From Hyaloperonospora brassicae (lineage: Eukaryota; Oomycota; Peronosporomycetes; Peronosporales; Peronosporaceae), in contig CANTFL010001211.1 in the NCBI GenBank assembly GCA_947650285.1, forward strand, positions 1 to 64,000: a DNA stretch of 64,000 nucleotides, written 5' to 3'. Made by a program: the position numbers and the translations under genes. The notes below the pieces were generated by a model. The model did not search any database and was not told the DNA's origin. It saw only the letters and a program-made list of their open reading frames with translations. Within the stretch, counting starts at the first letter, position 1; each line of letters starts with the position of its first letter. Below, piece after piece: positions 21,878 to 31,245 of this stretch.

Positions 21878-21909
21878 CCTGACCACGTGACCACCTGACC
21901 ACGTGACCA
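21878..21909. promoter_or_regulatory. Tandem 16-bp repeat with two CACGTG (E-box/G-box) sites
   Basis: Two exact copies of CCTGACCACGTGACCA end 57 bp before the HELLS start codon. CACGTG is the classical bHLH/bZIP site; two exact copies 16 bp apart sit on similar faces of the helix. Regulation by such factors is inference. Confidence 0.6.
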
Positions 21910-21965
21910 CCGCTTCGCTGGACAGCTGGACATCCAGAGCCCAGCAACAGACACGACAAACGCCG

Positions 21966-24209
21966 ATGGTCGCCCGTGCGTTTCCAGACGAGGCTGCCGT
22001 GCTGCCGGACCTCGCGGCTATGGAGAAGATTGAGCACGAAGCGCGTCGAGAGCGCGAAGCTGCGGAAGCTGTTCCAGAAGGAGCTCCTAATGTCTTTGAG
22101 CCGGTGCGAGCCGCGCGCGAGAAGATTGCCAAGCTCGACTCGCTCTTGGAGAAAGCCAGTCTCTACTCGAGTTTCCTGTTTGCCAACATGGAGCTCGCGG
22201 CACAAACAAGCGGCGACGGGGTCGAACCGACTGAAGCTGACACGACTGTCGAGCGCAAGCGCAAGCGGGACACGCCGTCGTCGCCGACGGGACCCAAGAA
22301 GGCGAGACAAGGGGTCGACAAGCTGCGTGAAGTGCAAGAAGACGCGGTGCTGGACGCCCACCAGCAGCAACTGAAAAACGGGTCGTTCCCGCAACCAAAG
22401 CTCCTCACGGGCGGCACACTGCGTGTCTACCAGCTCGAAGGCATTCAGTGGCTTTGCAACTTGTTTGAGAACGGTCTGAACGGCATATTGGCCGATGAAA
22501 TGGGACTGGGCAAGACGATTCAAGTGATTGGACTTCTTGCCCACCTCAAGGCGCTCGGAGTGCGCGGACCGCATCTCATTGTCGCTCCTTTATCGACGCT
22601 GATGAATTGGGCCTCCGAGTTTCGCAAGTGGGCGCCGCAGATGCCTGTAGTTGTCTACCACGGCACAAAACTGGAGCGGAAAAACATGCGCAAGCACGAA
22701 CTCAGTAGCAAAAGGAAGAGTCACGTCGACTTTCCTGTTGTTATTTCGTCGTACGAGGTCATGTTGGCCGACGCCAGGGCGTTTACGAACTCGGGTTTTG
22801 TGTGGAAGTACATGGTGATTGACGAAGGGCATCGTCTGAAGAACATGGACTGCAAACTCGTGCGCGAGCTCAAGCGAGGACGCTCGGAGAATCGACTGCT
22901 ACTGACTGGAACGCCGTTGCAGAACAACTTGACAGAGCTATGGTCGCTGCTGAACTTTATTCTGCCGGATGTGTTTGATGACCTCGAGCTGTTTGAGAGT
23001 TGGTTCTCGTTTACGCCCGATGCTGTGGCAACTGCTACAGCTACGAATGAATCGGTAGCGACACAAGATGTGCTGCAAGGCGAGAAGAAAATTGAGGTGA
23101 TCGCAAAGCTGCACGAGATCTTGCGACCTTTTCTTCTTCGTCGCCTGAAAGTCGACGTCGTGGAAGAGATGGTATCGAAAACGGAGATTTTCGTGTACTG
23201 CTCCATGACGCCGATCCAGCGTGAGTACTACAAGATGATATGTGACGGAACGCTTGCAAAGGCGATGGAAAAGAAGTACGGCAAATCTCAAGCGCAGCAG
23301 GCGTTCAGTACGCGGACGTTGAGAAACAAAGTGATGCACATGCGAAAGTGCTGCTTGCACCCTTATCTGTTTGACGAACCGTTATCCGCAACAGGAGATG
23401 TTGTGACGGATGAAAAGATCGTCGAGATGTCTGGAAAAATGATGGTGTTGGACAAGATGCTGCGCGAGCTGAAGCGTAAGGGCCACAAAGCTCTCATCTT
23501 TAGCCAGATGACACGTGTCTTGGACATTCTAGAAGATTATTTATCCATGCGGGAGTACAGCTACTGCCGATTAGACGGCAGCACGAAGCTGGTCGATCGC
23601 GAAGACCAGATGCAGAAGTTCAACAAAGTGTCTGCTGGGTCCGTGTCGACGAACGATGACGACAATGTCTTTGTTTTCATGCTATCGACGCGCGCTGGCG
23701 GTCTCGGCATTAACTTGATCGCAGCTGACACTGTCATATTCTTTGACTCGGACTGGAACCCGCAGCAGGACAATCAAGCGATGGACCGCTGCCATCGGAT
23801 CGGTCAGAAGAACGAAATCATCGTGTATCGTCTTGTGACCGAAAACTCGTTTGAGGATCGCATGACGCAGCGGGCGTTTGAAAAGCGTAAGCTTGAGCGC
23901 GTCGTCATCCAACGTGGTGGGTTCAAGCAGCGCACAACCCCTGCAGAGACGGCCAGACTTACCAGTACGGAGCTGGAGGATTTATTGAAAGACGACGTGG
24001 AAATTCGTAAGGGTGTGGAGAGCGGTGGCATCACCGACATGGAGCTGAGTCAGATTCTGGATCGCGAGCTGGTTGTCAGGAGTTTCGTGCGACCGATCAA
24101 CGATGGACCTGAAGGAGAAACGTCGTCAGATTTGGACGTGATTCCGTCCAAAGGCCATGGTTACGAAGTGGTGGAAAACGCACCGGCATCGATGGAGGGT
24201 TTCGCATAA
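21966..24209 (+). CDS. HELLS: SNF2-family chromatin remodelling ATPase, HELLS/DDM1 (LSH) type
   Basis: Intronless frame of about 747 residues. HELLS/DDM1 remodels nucleosomes so that DNA and histone methylation can reach heterochromatin and transposons. The N-terminus has a coiled-coil-like Arg/Glu region (KIEHEARREREAAEA...LDSLLEKASLYSSFL), as in LSH proteins. Helicase motifs: LRVYQLEGIQWL (Q/motif 0), ADEMGLGKT (I, ~176-184), DEGH (II, ~286-289), LLLTGTPLQNN (III), KALIFSQMTRVLDILEDY and FVFMLSTRAGGLGINLIAADTV (IV-V), and DRCHRIGQ (VI, ~606). The C-terminal DMELSQILDRE block matches the end of animal LSH. The ATG at 21966 precedes all conserved blocks. The gene ends 117 bp from malate synthase, tail to tail. 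Confidence 0.94.
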   Translation: MVARAFPDEAAVLPDLAAMEKIEHEARREREAAEAVPEGAPNVFEPVRAAREKIAKLDSLLEKASLYSSFLFANMELAAQTSGDGVEPTEADTTVERKRKRDTPSSPTGPKKARQGVDKLREVQEDAVLDAHQQQLKNGSFPQPKLLTGGTLRVYQLEGIQWLCNLFENGLNGILADEMGLGKTIQVIGLLAHLKALGVRGPHLIVAPLSTLMNWASEFRKWAPQMPVVVYHGTKLERKNMRKHELSSKRKSHVDFPVVISSYEVMLADARAFTNSGFVWKYMVIDEGHRLKNMDCKLVRELKRGRSENRLLLTGTPLQNNLTELWSLLNFILPDVFDDLELFESWFSFTPDAVATATATNESVATQDVLQGEKKIEVIAKLHEILRPFLLRRLKVDVVEEMVSKTEIFVYCSMTPIQREYYKMICDGTLAKAMEKKYGKSQAQQAFSTRTLRNKVMHMRKCCLHPYLFDEPLSATGDVVTDEKIVEMSGKMMVLDKMLRELKRKGHKALIFSQMTRVLDILEDYLSMREYSYCRLDGSTKLVDREDQMQKFNKVSAGSVSTNDDDNVFVFMLSTRAGGLGINLIAADTVIFFDSDWNPQQDNQAMDRCHRIGQKNEIIVYRLVTENSFEDRMTQRAFEKRKLERVVIQRGGFKQRTTPAETARLTSTELEDLLKDDVEIRKGVESGGITDMELSQILDRELVVRSFVRPINDGPEGETSSDLDVIPSKGHGYEVVENAPASMEGFA

Positions 24210-24326
24210 GTTGTTGCTTCGTGTCGAGATAGACATGCCAACGATCGATTGATTCAATTGCTACTTCGAGACTGAGCCATGTTGGTTTCCTTTCGACCTG
24301 TCCATTTACATTTGCGGCCGTGCGAG

Positions 24327-26824
24327 CTACCACGGCTCGAGATGTTTCATGCCGGCCATTTGCTCTTGAAGAAACGTCGTGATGAAAGCAGGAGGAAACC
24401 GCATCGTCGACAGGTGGAATACGAGCTGCTGTGCTGCTAGGATACAACGAGGTGGGTGTTGCGCTCGGTGTCCCTCACGAAGTACCTTCTGCAGCATTTT
24501 CTCGATGAGACTACAAACAACACCGGCACACGCAGAGCACATTCAGATGTTAAGCGTGCGACAACAACGTTGCGACATCAATGCAGCGACGACGACATTT
24601 TGTTGAAGTGCTCGAAAACGTACGAGGCATTCACTCGTGTCAAAGTTCCGGTGATCGGCACGCGGTGATGCACCCATTGCCACAACTGGGCACGCGATAT
24701 TTCGGCCGTGGCGGAGTCTTCAACACATCCATTCACGACAACAGTGCCGCGCCCGCGCAGCCAGTGCAGGACATACAAAAATGCTACTCGCACGTTCACC
24801 TCCACAGACTGTAGCGTTACACTACCACGTGGCAGCGTAAGTAGCTTTCTATGAAGCAAAGCTTCATCCAGAGTAGCACAGTGTGTGCTGGTGTTTCCAC
24901 GAGCTGTCGAGAACACTTCGGCCACAGGCTGGACTAGTGCTGGATCGTACACCAGCGCACCATCCGATCCAGCTAAAGCTTCCATTCTCTTGGCTGACCG
25001 TGCTCTTTCGATCGCTTCGTGCCGAGATAGCGATCGCGGCAACTCGGCAAGAACAAACGGCACCATGCCAGTAGTAGCCGGTGCATGACGACGCTTGCAC
25101 GTGACTATCAGCAGATCCATGTAGTGTCTACACCAGCGACTTCAGCAAAGCCGCTCATGCTTATGCGACGAAAGTGTGTGATGCTTACCTGAGAAAATCA
25201 GACTTCATCGAGACGTACTGCTGACGGTCTGGCAAAACAAACTCGGGCTGATGGCGGAAATTGGTGACGATAGACGCCGTGTAGTCCCACATTCCGCAGT
25301 TCAGGCCGGACGAATGATGACGGAGCTCGTAGAGAATCTCATCCATCTCAAAAGCTGCGAATATGTTTTCAATCAGTACCGTTGCCTTGATGCTTCCCTG
25401 CAGAGAATACACGACATGCACGCGATGTTAGAAGCTCACCGTACCGGACCGAAAGCGAACACCGATCACAGCGTACGTGCGCAAGTTGGAGTTTTCTCTC
25501 TGTGTGCTCGAAGATTTTTCTCCATAGAGCAGCTTCCGTATGCCCTTCCAGCTGCCCCACGTCCAAGACACATGCATGCATGTCATCGTAAGCACACTTG
25601 TTGAGCAGATACACATGCGGTCTTGTGTCACCTTGGAAAGATACAAGAACGGCCCCGTTCCCTTTTCGTACAGATGCTTGCCGCTTCATTGTACCACAAG
25701 CACATTTCACACGTGTTCAGTCATTCGTGTCGGCAAAGCAAAAACGATTCCTCACACAAGAGCAGGCGTGACACGTACTTCTGGAACAGATGCACTCCAA
25801 AATCAAACAACGCGCCGGGCACGACGTGTCCATTCACGACCATGTGCTGCACGGCACAACATGATGAGAACAAGCGCGTGAGTATCACGTGTCTATCGAT
25901 ACGTCAATGCCGTCATGAGCTGCTAGCAATACACACCGGCTCGTCCATGTTCCACGCCCGTGGACGAACGATCAAAAGGGCCGAGTGCTCAGCAATCTTC
26001 GCTCCCGATACTTCCAGCACACCCCAGGCCGCTTGCCGTACATTAAAGTGACCCTCGATCGTGTTGTTCCACGTCGGACAATGTCCGTCGTCAAAGTCAA
26101 CTTGGACGCCCTAGTAGAGCACGGCCAAAGCAAACCGACAATGAGACAGACATAGAAACAAGTCACACACAGACACACACACAGAGTCGCAAGTGAGGAT
26201 GTCCATTGCCGGTCCATTGCACCAGCACCAACAGCGATATCGATACAACGCACTTGAGCTCCAGAGGTCAGTGCACTGACCAGCAGGTCCCTACTTGCAG
26301 GAGAGACGTCGCCTATATCCACGCGTCGGTCCCTCAGCGCTTCAACTTGAGGATCAACGCGCCACGTCTCATCTTGACGGACGGCACGAGTTTCTTCGAG
26401 GAATTGCGGCATTGCGCCATGAACTTTCGTTGCCAGGCGGCGGACTTGACGTCGTCGATGCAGCTGCAGACCATCAAACAATACCACACACACACACAAA
26501 TGTTTGTACCGCGACACGCGCCAATGCAACAAAAATAGTACAGGCAACGCACAAATAGCACACGATCGGTCTGGTGCTCTGTGGCAAAGTACTACTTTGT
26601 CGCGTGCTCGTTTCTATCCACGAAAAGCGCGTAGTTCGTACCTGCTGGACCGCCGGGTGAAACGTAGCTGCCAGCTCGGCCACGAACGCGACTGCAGCGG
26701 GCGAGAGCACCGTCTCGTAGACAGACTGCGGACAAGCGGTCGGTCTTGACGACACGTACACGTCGCTGGTCGAGGCGTGCGCTGAGGCGCTGAGCTGCGC
26801 CTGCAGTCGCGTGAGACGGTCCAT
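24327..26824 (-). CDS. MLS: Malate synthase (glyoxylate cycle)
   Basis: Condenses acetyl-CoA with glyoxylate to malate. Nine exons on the minus strand: 26824-26642, 26463-26254, 26110-25937, 25846-25779, 25683-25632, 25551-25477, 25397-25189, 25127-24624 and 24510-24327. They make about 552 residues, close to AceB-type enzymes. Matching blocks include [127 protein letters not shown] and the C-terminal catalytic-domain helices. Residues 3-11, RLTRLQAQL, fit the peroxisomal targeting signal PTS2 (R-L-x5-Q-L); there is no C-terminal PTS1. The start is divergent from coilin across 279 bp. Confidence 0.96.
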
Positions 26825-27015
26825 GGTGCAGGCGAATCTCGTTGAGCACGCGCGCGTTTCTAACTGGGTATACGGTATACGCTCGTCGCGAAACTCGTGT
26901 GTTTTGTCGGCTCGCGAGGAAAGAAAGCACAAAAAAAAAACAACCGCAGCGAAAACGAGTGCGTTTGACAAACGAGCAAAAACGAACCGCTGAAAGCTTG
27001 CCATGACTAACAAGG

Positions 27016-27063
27016 GGTCTATCTGGCTATTATCACCACGGTCTATCCGGATATTATCACCAC
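27016..27063. repeat. 24-bp tandem duplication in the malate synthase/coilin promoter
   Basis: Two copies of a 24-bp unit (GGTCTATCTGGCTATTATCA... and GGTCTATCCGGATATTATCA...) differing at two positions. They lie in the short divergent promoter, 41 bp before the coilin start. Confidence 0.8.
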
Positions 27064-27103
27064 CCCCCGAGTGGCTCGGCGACTCCATCCGTGGTGAAAA
27101 GCG

Positions 27104-28957
27104 ATGGACGTCCGCGTGCGTCTCGTGTTTGCCGGCGCTGTGGGACGCCACGTACAGCGTCGCCGCGGGTTCGCTTCGTGCTGGTACCTGCTCCCTACGG
27201 ACATGAAGATCGTGGGCGACTTGGCGCACGCGTTGCTGCGGGAGTTTGGGCTGGAGACGCGTTGTCCCAAAGGGTGTGGAGCTGACGTTGGAAGAGCTGC
27301 CGGTGCTGGCGTCGCAGAGTATCCGTATCCTTCGGGACAACGATACGATTGGTGTCCAGTGTCCTCTGGTACGAAGGAGGGAGAACGAAGAAGGTGGGGA
27401 GGAGGAGGAGATGGAGAGGACGAAGGGGGCAGCGGGACGCCGAGTTCAGAGAGTGAAGTGGAGAGTCCGAAGCTGCGGAAGCGTAAAGCGCGCGGCAGAG
27501 CGGACAAAGGGCCGTGTACGAAGAAGAAAAAGATGGTGGACGGTGTAGTGGCTGGGGGGAAGAAGCGACTGGGCGGGGAGAAGACGAGGCAGGGGAAGCG
27601 CGTAGTTGAGCAGCGGCAGGCAGTGGAGGAGAAGACGACGAAGAGCAGCCGGGAGAGCTCGAGCTCGAGTAGTAGCTCGAGCGATTCTGCTAGTGCGAGT
27701 TCTAGCTCGTCCTCGAGTGAAAGCAGTAGCAGCAGTGAGTCAGAGGACGAGCCTGTGGCTCCGTGCAATCGGATGACTGCGAGGAAGACGGCGGCATCGG
27801 GTAAGCAAGGGCTACACAGTGGTAAAGATGGAGGTGGTAAGCAGACGTCTATCTCTCGTGCGCCGCCAAGCACGACAAGTGCGACTGCACCCGGCCAGAA
27901 TAAAAAAGCACCACGTCGGAGACGACGGCGATTGCGACAGCGGGGAGGTGGCCGAAAACATGCGGGCGACGTCTGTGATATTGCAGACAGCTCCACGGAC
28001 GTTGCGACACTGTCAACTGACGCTTCGGTGCAACAGGAACAAGCAGTGGGTCCCTCGAAGCAAGTGAAACAGGCCGTGTGTGCAGAGAGGCAAAGCGACG
28101 GTAGCGCTGCTGACGTCAGAGGCTATCCTCGTGCTAAAGCGCATGTTCTTTTCGACGAAGAAACTGGAGATGAAATAGCAGTCAAGCGTCATGAGCTGCC
28201 GTGCGATATTAGGGACAACCGTTGGACTGATCGAAGGCCCCGAGCACCTGAGTTGGCAAAGTATGGTCCGTCATTGTCAAACAGCCTGCCGCCAAGGGCT
28301 GCATGCGACAATCAGGATGAAGTAGCACCTTCCTCTACCAGCATGGTTCATGGAAATCAAGACGTCCCTAAACGAGCAGGAAAAAGCAAATATGAAGAAA
28401 GGTGGAAGCGACCGTACAAGATTGTCGCGACTGTGCTTGACAAGCGGTCGGATCAGTCGAGCACGAACGACTCGTTGACTGCGGTACGTTTGCTCTGTGT
28501 ACCCATCGTCTGACCGCCTTGGTAGGCCGCCACGCTTAGCTAACATGCTGTTGCTGCAATGTCTGACCAGGATCTTACTAAGTTGCTGGAGTCGTATCCG
28601 GCAGCCCCTGCGGCTTCGTTCCACTTTGTTCCAAAGGATGTCATTGCTTACAAGACGCTTACGCTTTGCGTTGACACGTGGCAGCCTGTGCTGAGCGAGT
28701 GGCGATGCGGCCAAGTGCAGTCGATGGACGTGCCAGGCAAGGCAGTTGATGTGTTGACCTGGACTCTTGCTGTCAACGACGGCTCCATAGCCTTCCATGA
28801 AGCTATACACAATGAGCAGCAAAGCGTACAAGCTGGCGAGATCAGCGAGTTGCGATTTCTGAGCGGGCCGAGCTACTCCTCATTGCGGAATGTCGATGCC
28901 GACGGCCAGGATAACGCAAACAAGACAGCCGGCAGTACCGAGCAAGCCGTATGTTGA
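27104..28957 (+). CDS. COIL: Coilin (Cajal-body scaffold protein), with an apparent double frameshift
   Basis: Scaffold of Cajal bodies, where snRNPs mature. The N-terminus (VRVRLVFAGAV...WYLLPTDMKIVGDLAHALLREFGLE) and the following LTLEELPVLASQSIRILRDND block form the coilin ubiquitin-like domain, but the second block is in the next frame: one base too many near CCCAAAGGG at ~27,265-27,275. The long frame returns between ~27,370 and 27,440 in a purine-rich tract. Then come Ser/Glu and Lys-rich runs (SSSSSESEDE, TKKKKM, RRRRRRLRQR). After an 87-nt intron (28484-28570) the C-terminal Tudor-like domain has FHFVPKDVIAYKTLTL...VLSEWRCGQVQSMD, typical of coilin. The 3' end may include another small exon because GTATGT follows the last coding block. 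Confidence 0.87.
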
Positions 28958-29198
28958 ATATGATCAATGACCTGGAACACCAAACATGGATGGCGTCTTG
29001 CTTCGTATCTGTCTTATCATGTAGTGCTGGCCATTCATTACAGCGCTTCCTATGCAACTCACAGAAAGCCGCTGATCTGCTGCTCTGTTACTGTCTGGAC
29101 GTCCTGACATCAGTTCCCGTCATGCACGGCGATATCGTGTTCACCAAGTGACAAGAACAAACCGTCTACTGCAATCGAAAGACCGTCTACTGCAATCG
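28958..29198. repeat. 21-bp tandem repeats at the edge of the inverted duplication
   Basis: Four copies of ACCGTCTACTGCAATCGAAAG occupy about 29,161-29,238. The mirrored arm at 33,700-33,740 keeps only two copies, and arm homology ends inside the array. The rest of 28,958-29,160 shows no gene. Confidence 0.85.
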
Positions 29199-30499
29199 AA
29201 AGACCGTCTACTGCAATCGAAAGACCGTCTACTGCAATCTGAACCATAAATGTCGAGGCTTCTGCTGTTCCAAAATCGCTCTCTTTGTCAACTGAGCTGC
29301 AAGTCGTGCAACCAGCACATGGCTGTACTCGCCCAGTTGTATAATTGAGTTCGACTGAGACTACACGCACGAATAACCACAGACGTACCATCTAAATCCT
29401 CCACAACCACAACTGAGACCGACGGACAATCGACCGAGTGTTACCCACCCACCCGATCAACCGATCGACCGACCAACCGACCACCAGCCGACCGACCGAC
29501 CGTTACGCGACCAGCGTAGCCCCACGACCGCAGCAAAGCCGACTTGTCCCGCTGCTCGTTGGCCGCTTGCACTCACACGTTCGGACCGTACACCGACAGG
29601 TCGTTTTCCGGCAGGATAAACTGCTTGAAGTTGTCCTGGAAGGCCCTCGCCAGCTTGAGCGCCGTCTCGTCGAACGCCGCCTTGTTCGCCCACGACTCCC
29701 TCGGGCTCAGCATCGCGGACGGTACGCCCTCCACTCGCGTCGGCACCGCAAAGCCAAAGAGTGAGTCCGTCACAAACGACGCGTCCTCGATCCGGCCGTC
29801 CAGCACTGCCTCGACGCACTTGCGCGTGACCGGCAGCTTCATGCGCTTCCCCACGCCATACACGCCGCCCGTCCAGCCAGTGTTGATCAAGTACACGGGC
29901 GTCTGGTGCTGCTGCAGCTTCTTCTTGAGCAGGTCGGCGTACTTGGTCGGGTGCAGCGTCATGAACGCCGCGCCAAAGCACGTGGAAAACGTGGCCTGTG
30001 GCTCCGTGACGCCGCGCTCGGTGCCCGCCACTTTGGCCGTGTAGCCCGATAGAAAGTGGTACTGGGCCTGGCCGGCCGACAGCTTCGACACGGGCGGCAG
30101 TACGCCGTACGCGTCGCACGTGAGGAAGATGACGGCGGTCGGGTGGCCGCCGCGCGAGTTGGGCTCGTGGTGCGGGATGTGGTAGATCGGGTACGACACG
30201 CGGCCGTTCTCCGTCTTGCTCGAGTTGAAGTAGTCGGGCGCGTGGCTGACAGTGTCGATCCACACGTTCTCCAGCATCGCGTTCGGTCGAATGGCGTTGA
30301 AAATGTCCGGCTCCGTCGCCTCGCTCAAGTCGATCGTCTTGGCGTAGCAGCCGCCCTCGAAGTTGAACACGCCGTGGTCGTCCCAGCCGTGCTCGTCGTC
30401 GCCAATGAGCTCGCGCTTCGGGTCGGCCGACAGCGTCGTCTTGCCCGTGCCAGACAGGCCAAAGAACAGCGCCGTGTCGCCTGCTTTGCCAATGTTGGC
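29199..30499. repeat. Left arm of ~1.3-kb inverted duplication
   Basis: Reverse-complement match to 32,440-33,740. Positions pair as x and 62,939 minus x along the whole arm where I checked, with no indel and only a handful of substitutions. The arm covers PEPCK codons 227-534, its 3' flank with the GACC tetranucleotide run (29,455-29,505), and about two units of the 21-bp array. Confidence 0.95.
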
Positions 30500-31177
30500 C
30501 GACGCGTGCATGGCCATGACGCCTTGGAGCGGCAGGTAGTAGTTCATCATACTGAAGATGCCCTTCTTCATCTCGCCGCCGTAGAACGTGCCGCCGATAA
30601 TGGCCATGTGCTTCTCAATGTTGAAGAGCACAAACACCTCCGAGTGCAGGCCGTGCGCCTTCCAGTCGTCGTCCACGATGTTGCACGCGTTAATGACCGT
30701 AAAGTCGGCCGCAAAGCCCTTCGCTACGCTCGAGACGTCCGGTCGGATGAACATGTTGGTGACAAAGTGGTGCTGCCACGCGAGCTCCGTCACAATGCGC
30801 ACGTTGAGACGAGACTGCTCGCTCACGCCGCAGTGGCCGTCGAACACGTACATGCGGTCCACTGAGCTGAAGTGCTGCACCGCTTTCTCGTACAGTGCGT
30901 CAAACACGTCGGCCGTCGTCGGCTGGTTGATCGCGCCCCACCACACATTGTCCTGCGACGGCGCTTGCTTCACAATGAACTTGTCCTTGGGCGAGCGGCC
31001 CGTGAACTTGCCCGTGTCGACTGCAAACGTGCCATTGGCCACGAACGAGCCCTCTTTGAAGCGCTGTTCGTGCTCCGCGAGCTGCTCGTACGTGAGGTTG
31101 TGAAACACTTTGCAGTCGTTGACAATGCCGAGCTGTCCCAAGCCCAGCGCAGCGGTCGTGGTCTCCTGTGGTGCCAT
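29573..31177 (-). CDS. pckA: Phosphoenolpyruvate carboxykinase, ATP-dependent
   Basis: Converts oxaloacetate and ATP to PEP, CO2 and ADP, the entry step of gluconeogenesis. Intronless, 534 residues, the usual length of the ATP-type (PF01293) enzyme and distinct from the GTP-type of animals. Motifs: TGRSPKDKFIV (substrate/RSPKD block, ~60-69), GGTFYGGEMKK (~195-205), kinase-1a P-loop [10 protein letters not shown] (~239-248), [22 protein letters not shown] (metal and nucleotide binding), and the adenine-binding [14 protein letters not shown]. The ATG at 31177 is 52 nt downstream of an oomycete initiator. It lies beside malate synthase and coilin. The 3' 58% of the gene is duplicated in inverted orientation at 32,440-33,740. 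Confidence 0.98.
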   Translation of the reverse strand: MAPQETTTAALGLGQLGIVNDCKVFHNLTYEQLAEHEQRFKEGSFVANGTFAVDTGKFTGRSPKDKFIVKQAPSQDNVWWGAINQPTTADVFDALYEKAVQHFSSVDRMYVFDGHCGVSEQSRLNVRIVTELAWQHHFVTNMFIRPDVSSVAKGFAADFTVINACNIVDDDWKAHGLHSEVFVLFNIEKHMAIIGGTFYGGEMKKGIFSMMNYYLPLQGVMAMHASANIGKAGDTALFFGLSGTGKTTLSADPKRELIGDDEHGWDDHGVFNFEGGCYAKTIDLSEATEPDIFNAIRPNAMLENVWIDTVSHAPDYFNSSKTENGRVSYPIYHIPHHEPNSRGGHPTAVIFLTCDAYGVLPPVSKLSAGQAQYHFLSGYTAKVAGTERGVTEPQATFSTCFGAAFMTLHPTKYADLLKKKLQQHQTPVYLINTGWTGGVYGVGKRMKLPVTRKCVEAVLDGRIEDASFVTDSLFGFAVPTRVEGVPSAMLSPRESWANKAAFDETALKLARAFQDNFKQFILPENDLSVYGPNV

Positions 31178-31228
31178 TGCAGAGGTGTCGAGCGAATTGA
31201 CTGTACTGGCGAAGGTGCTGATGAACTG

Positions 31229-31245
31229 CCAATGCGAAAATGAGC
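31229..31245 (-). promoter_or_regulatory. Oomycete initiator-type core promoter of PEPCK
   Basis: On the minus strand GCTCATTTTCGCATTGG closely matches the published oomycete Inr plus flanking-region consensus (GCTCATTYYNCAWTTT), 52-68 bp before the PEPCK ATG. Confidence 0.7.

Larger units (their letters stand above)
20091..21965. promoter_or_regulatory. Divergent intergenic region RFTI-motif gene / HELLS
   Basis: Holds the (ATAC)n satellite, a CTATAAATAG TATA-like sequence at ~20,270, a CTCATTGGTCAATATTTC initiator-like block at about 21,805-21,822, and two CACGTG sites in a 16-bp tandem repeat. A minus-strand frame at ~20,850-21,007 (KYEQLTQIRHESPS) might be an upstream exon of the RFTI-motif gene, but I could not support a splice. 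Confidence 0.45.

Noticed and set aside
29161..29238. CRISPR-like array
   Set aside because: The 21-bp units are directly adjacent without spacers, and the genome is eukaryotic.
29457..31243. Long antisense frames over PEPCK and its copy (29,457-30,263, 30,056-30,865, 32,313-33,482)
   Set aside because: GC-rich codon bias of a highly expressed gene leaves shadow frames open; only the PEPCK frame has family motifs.
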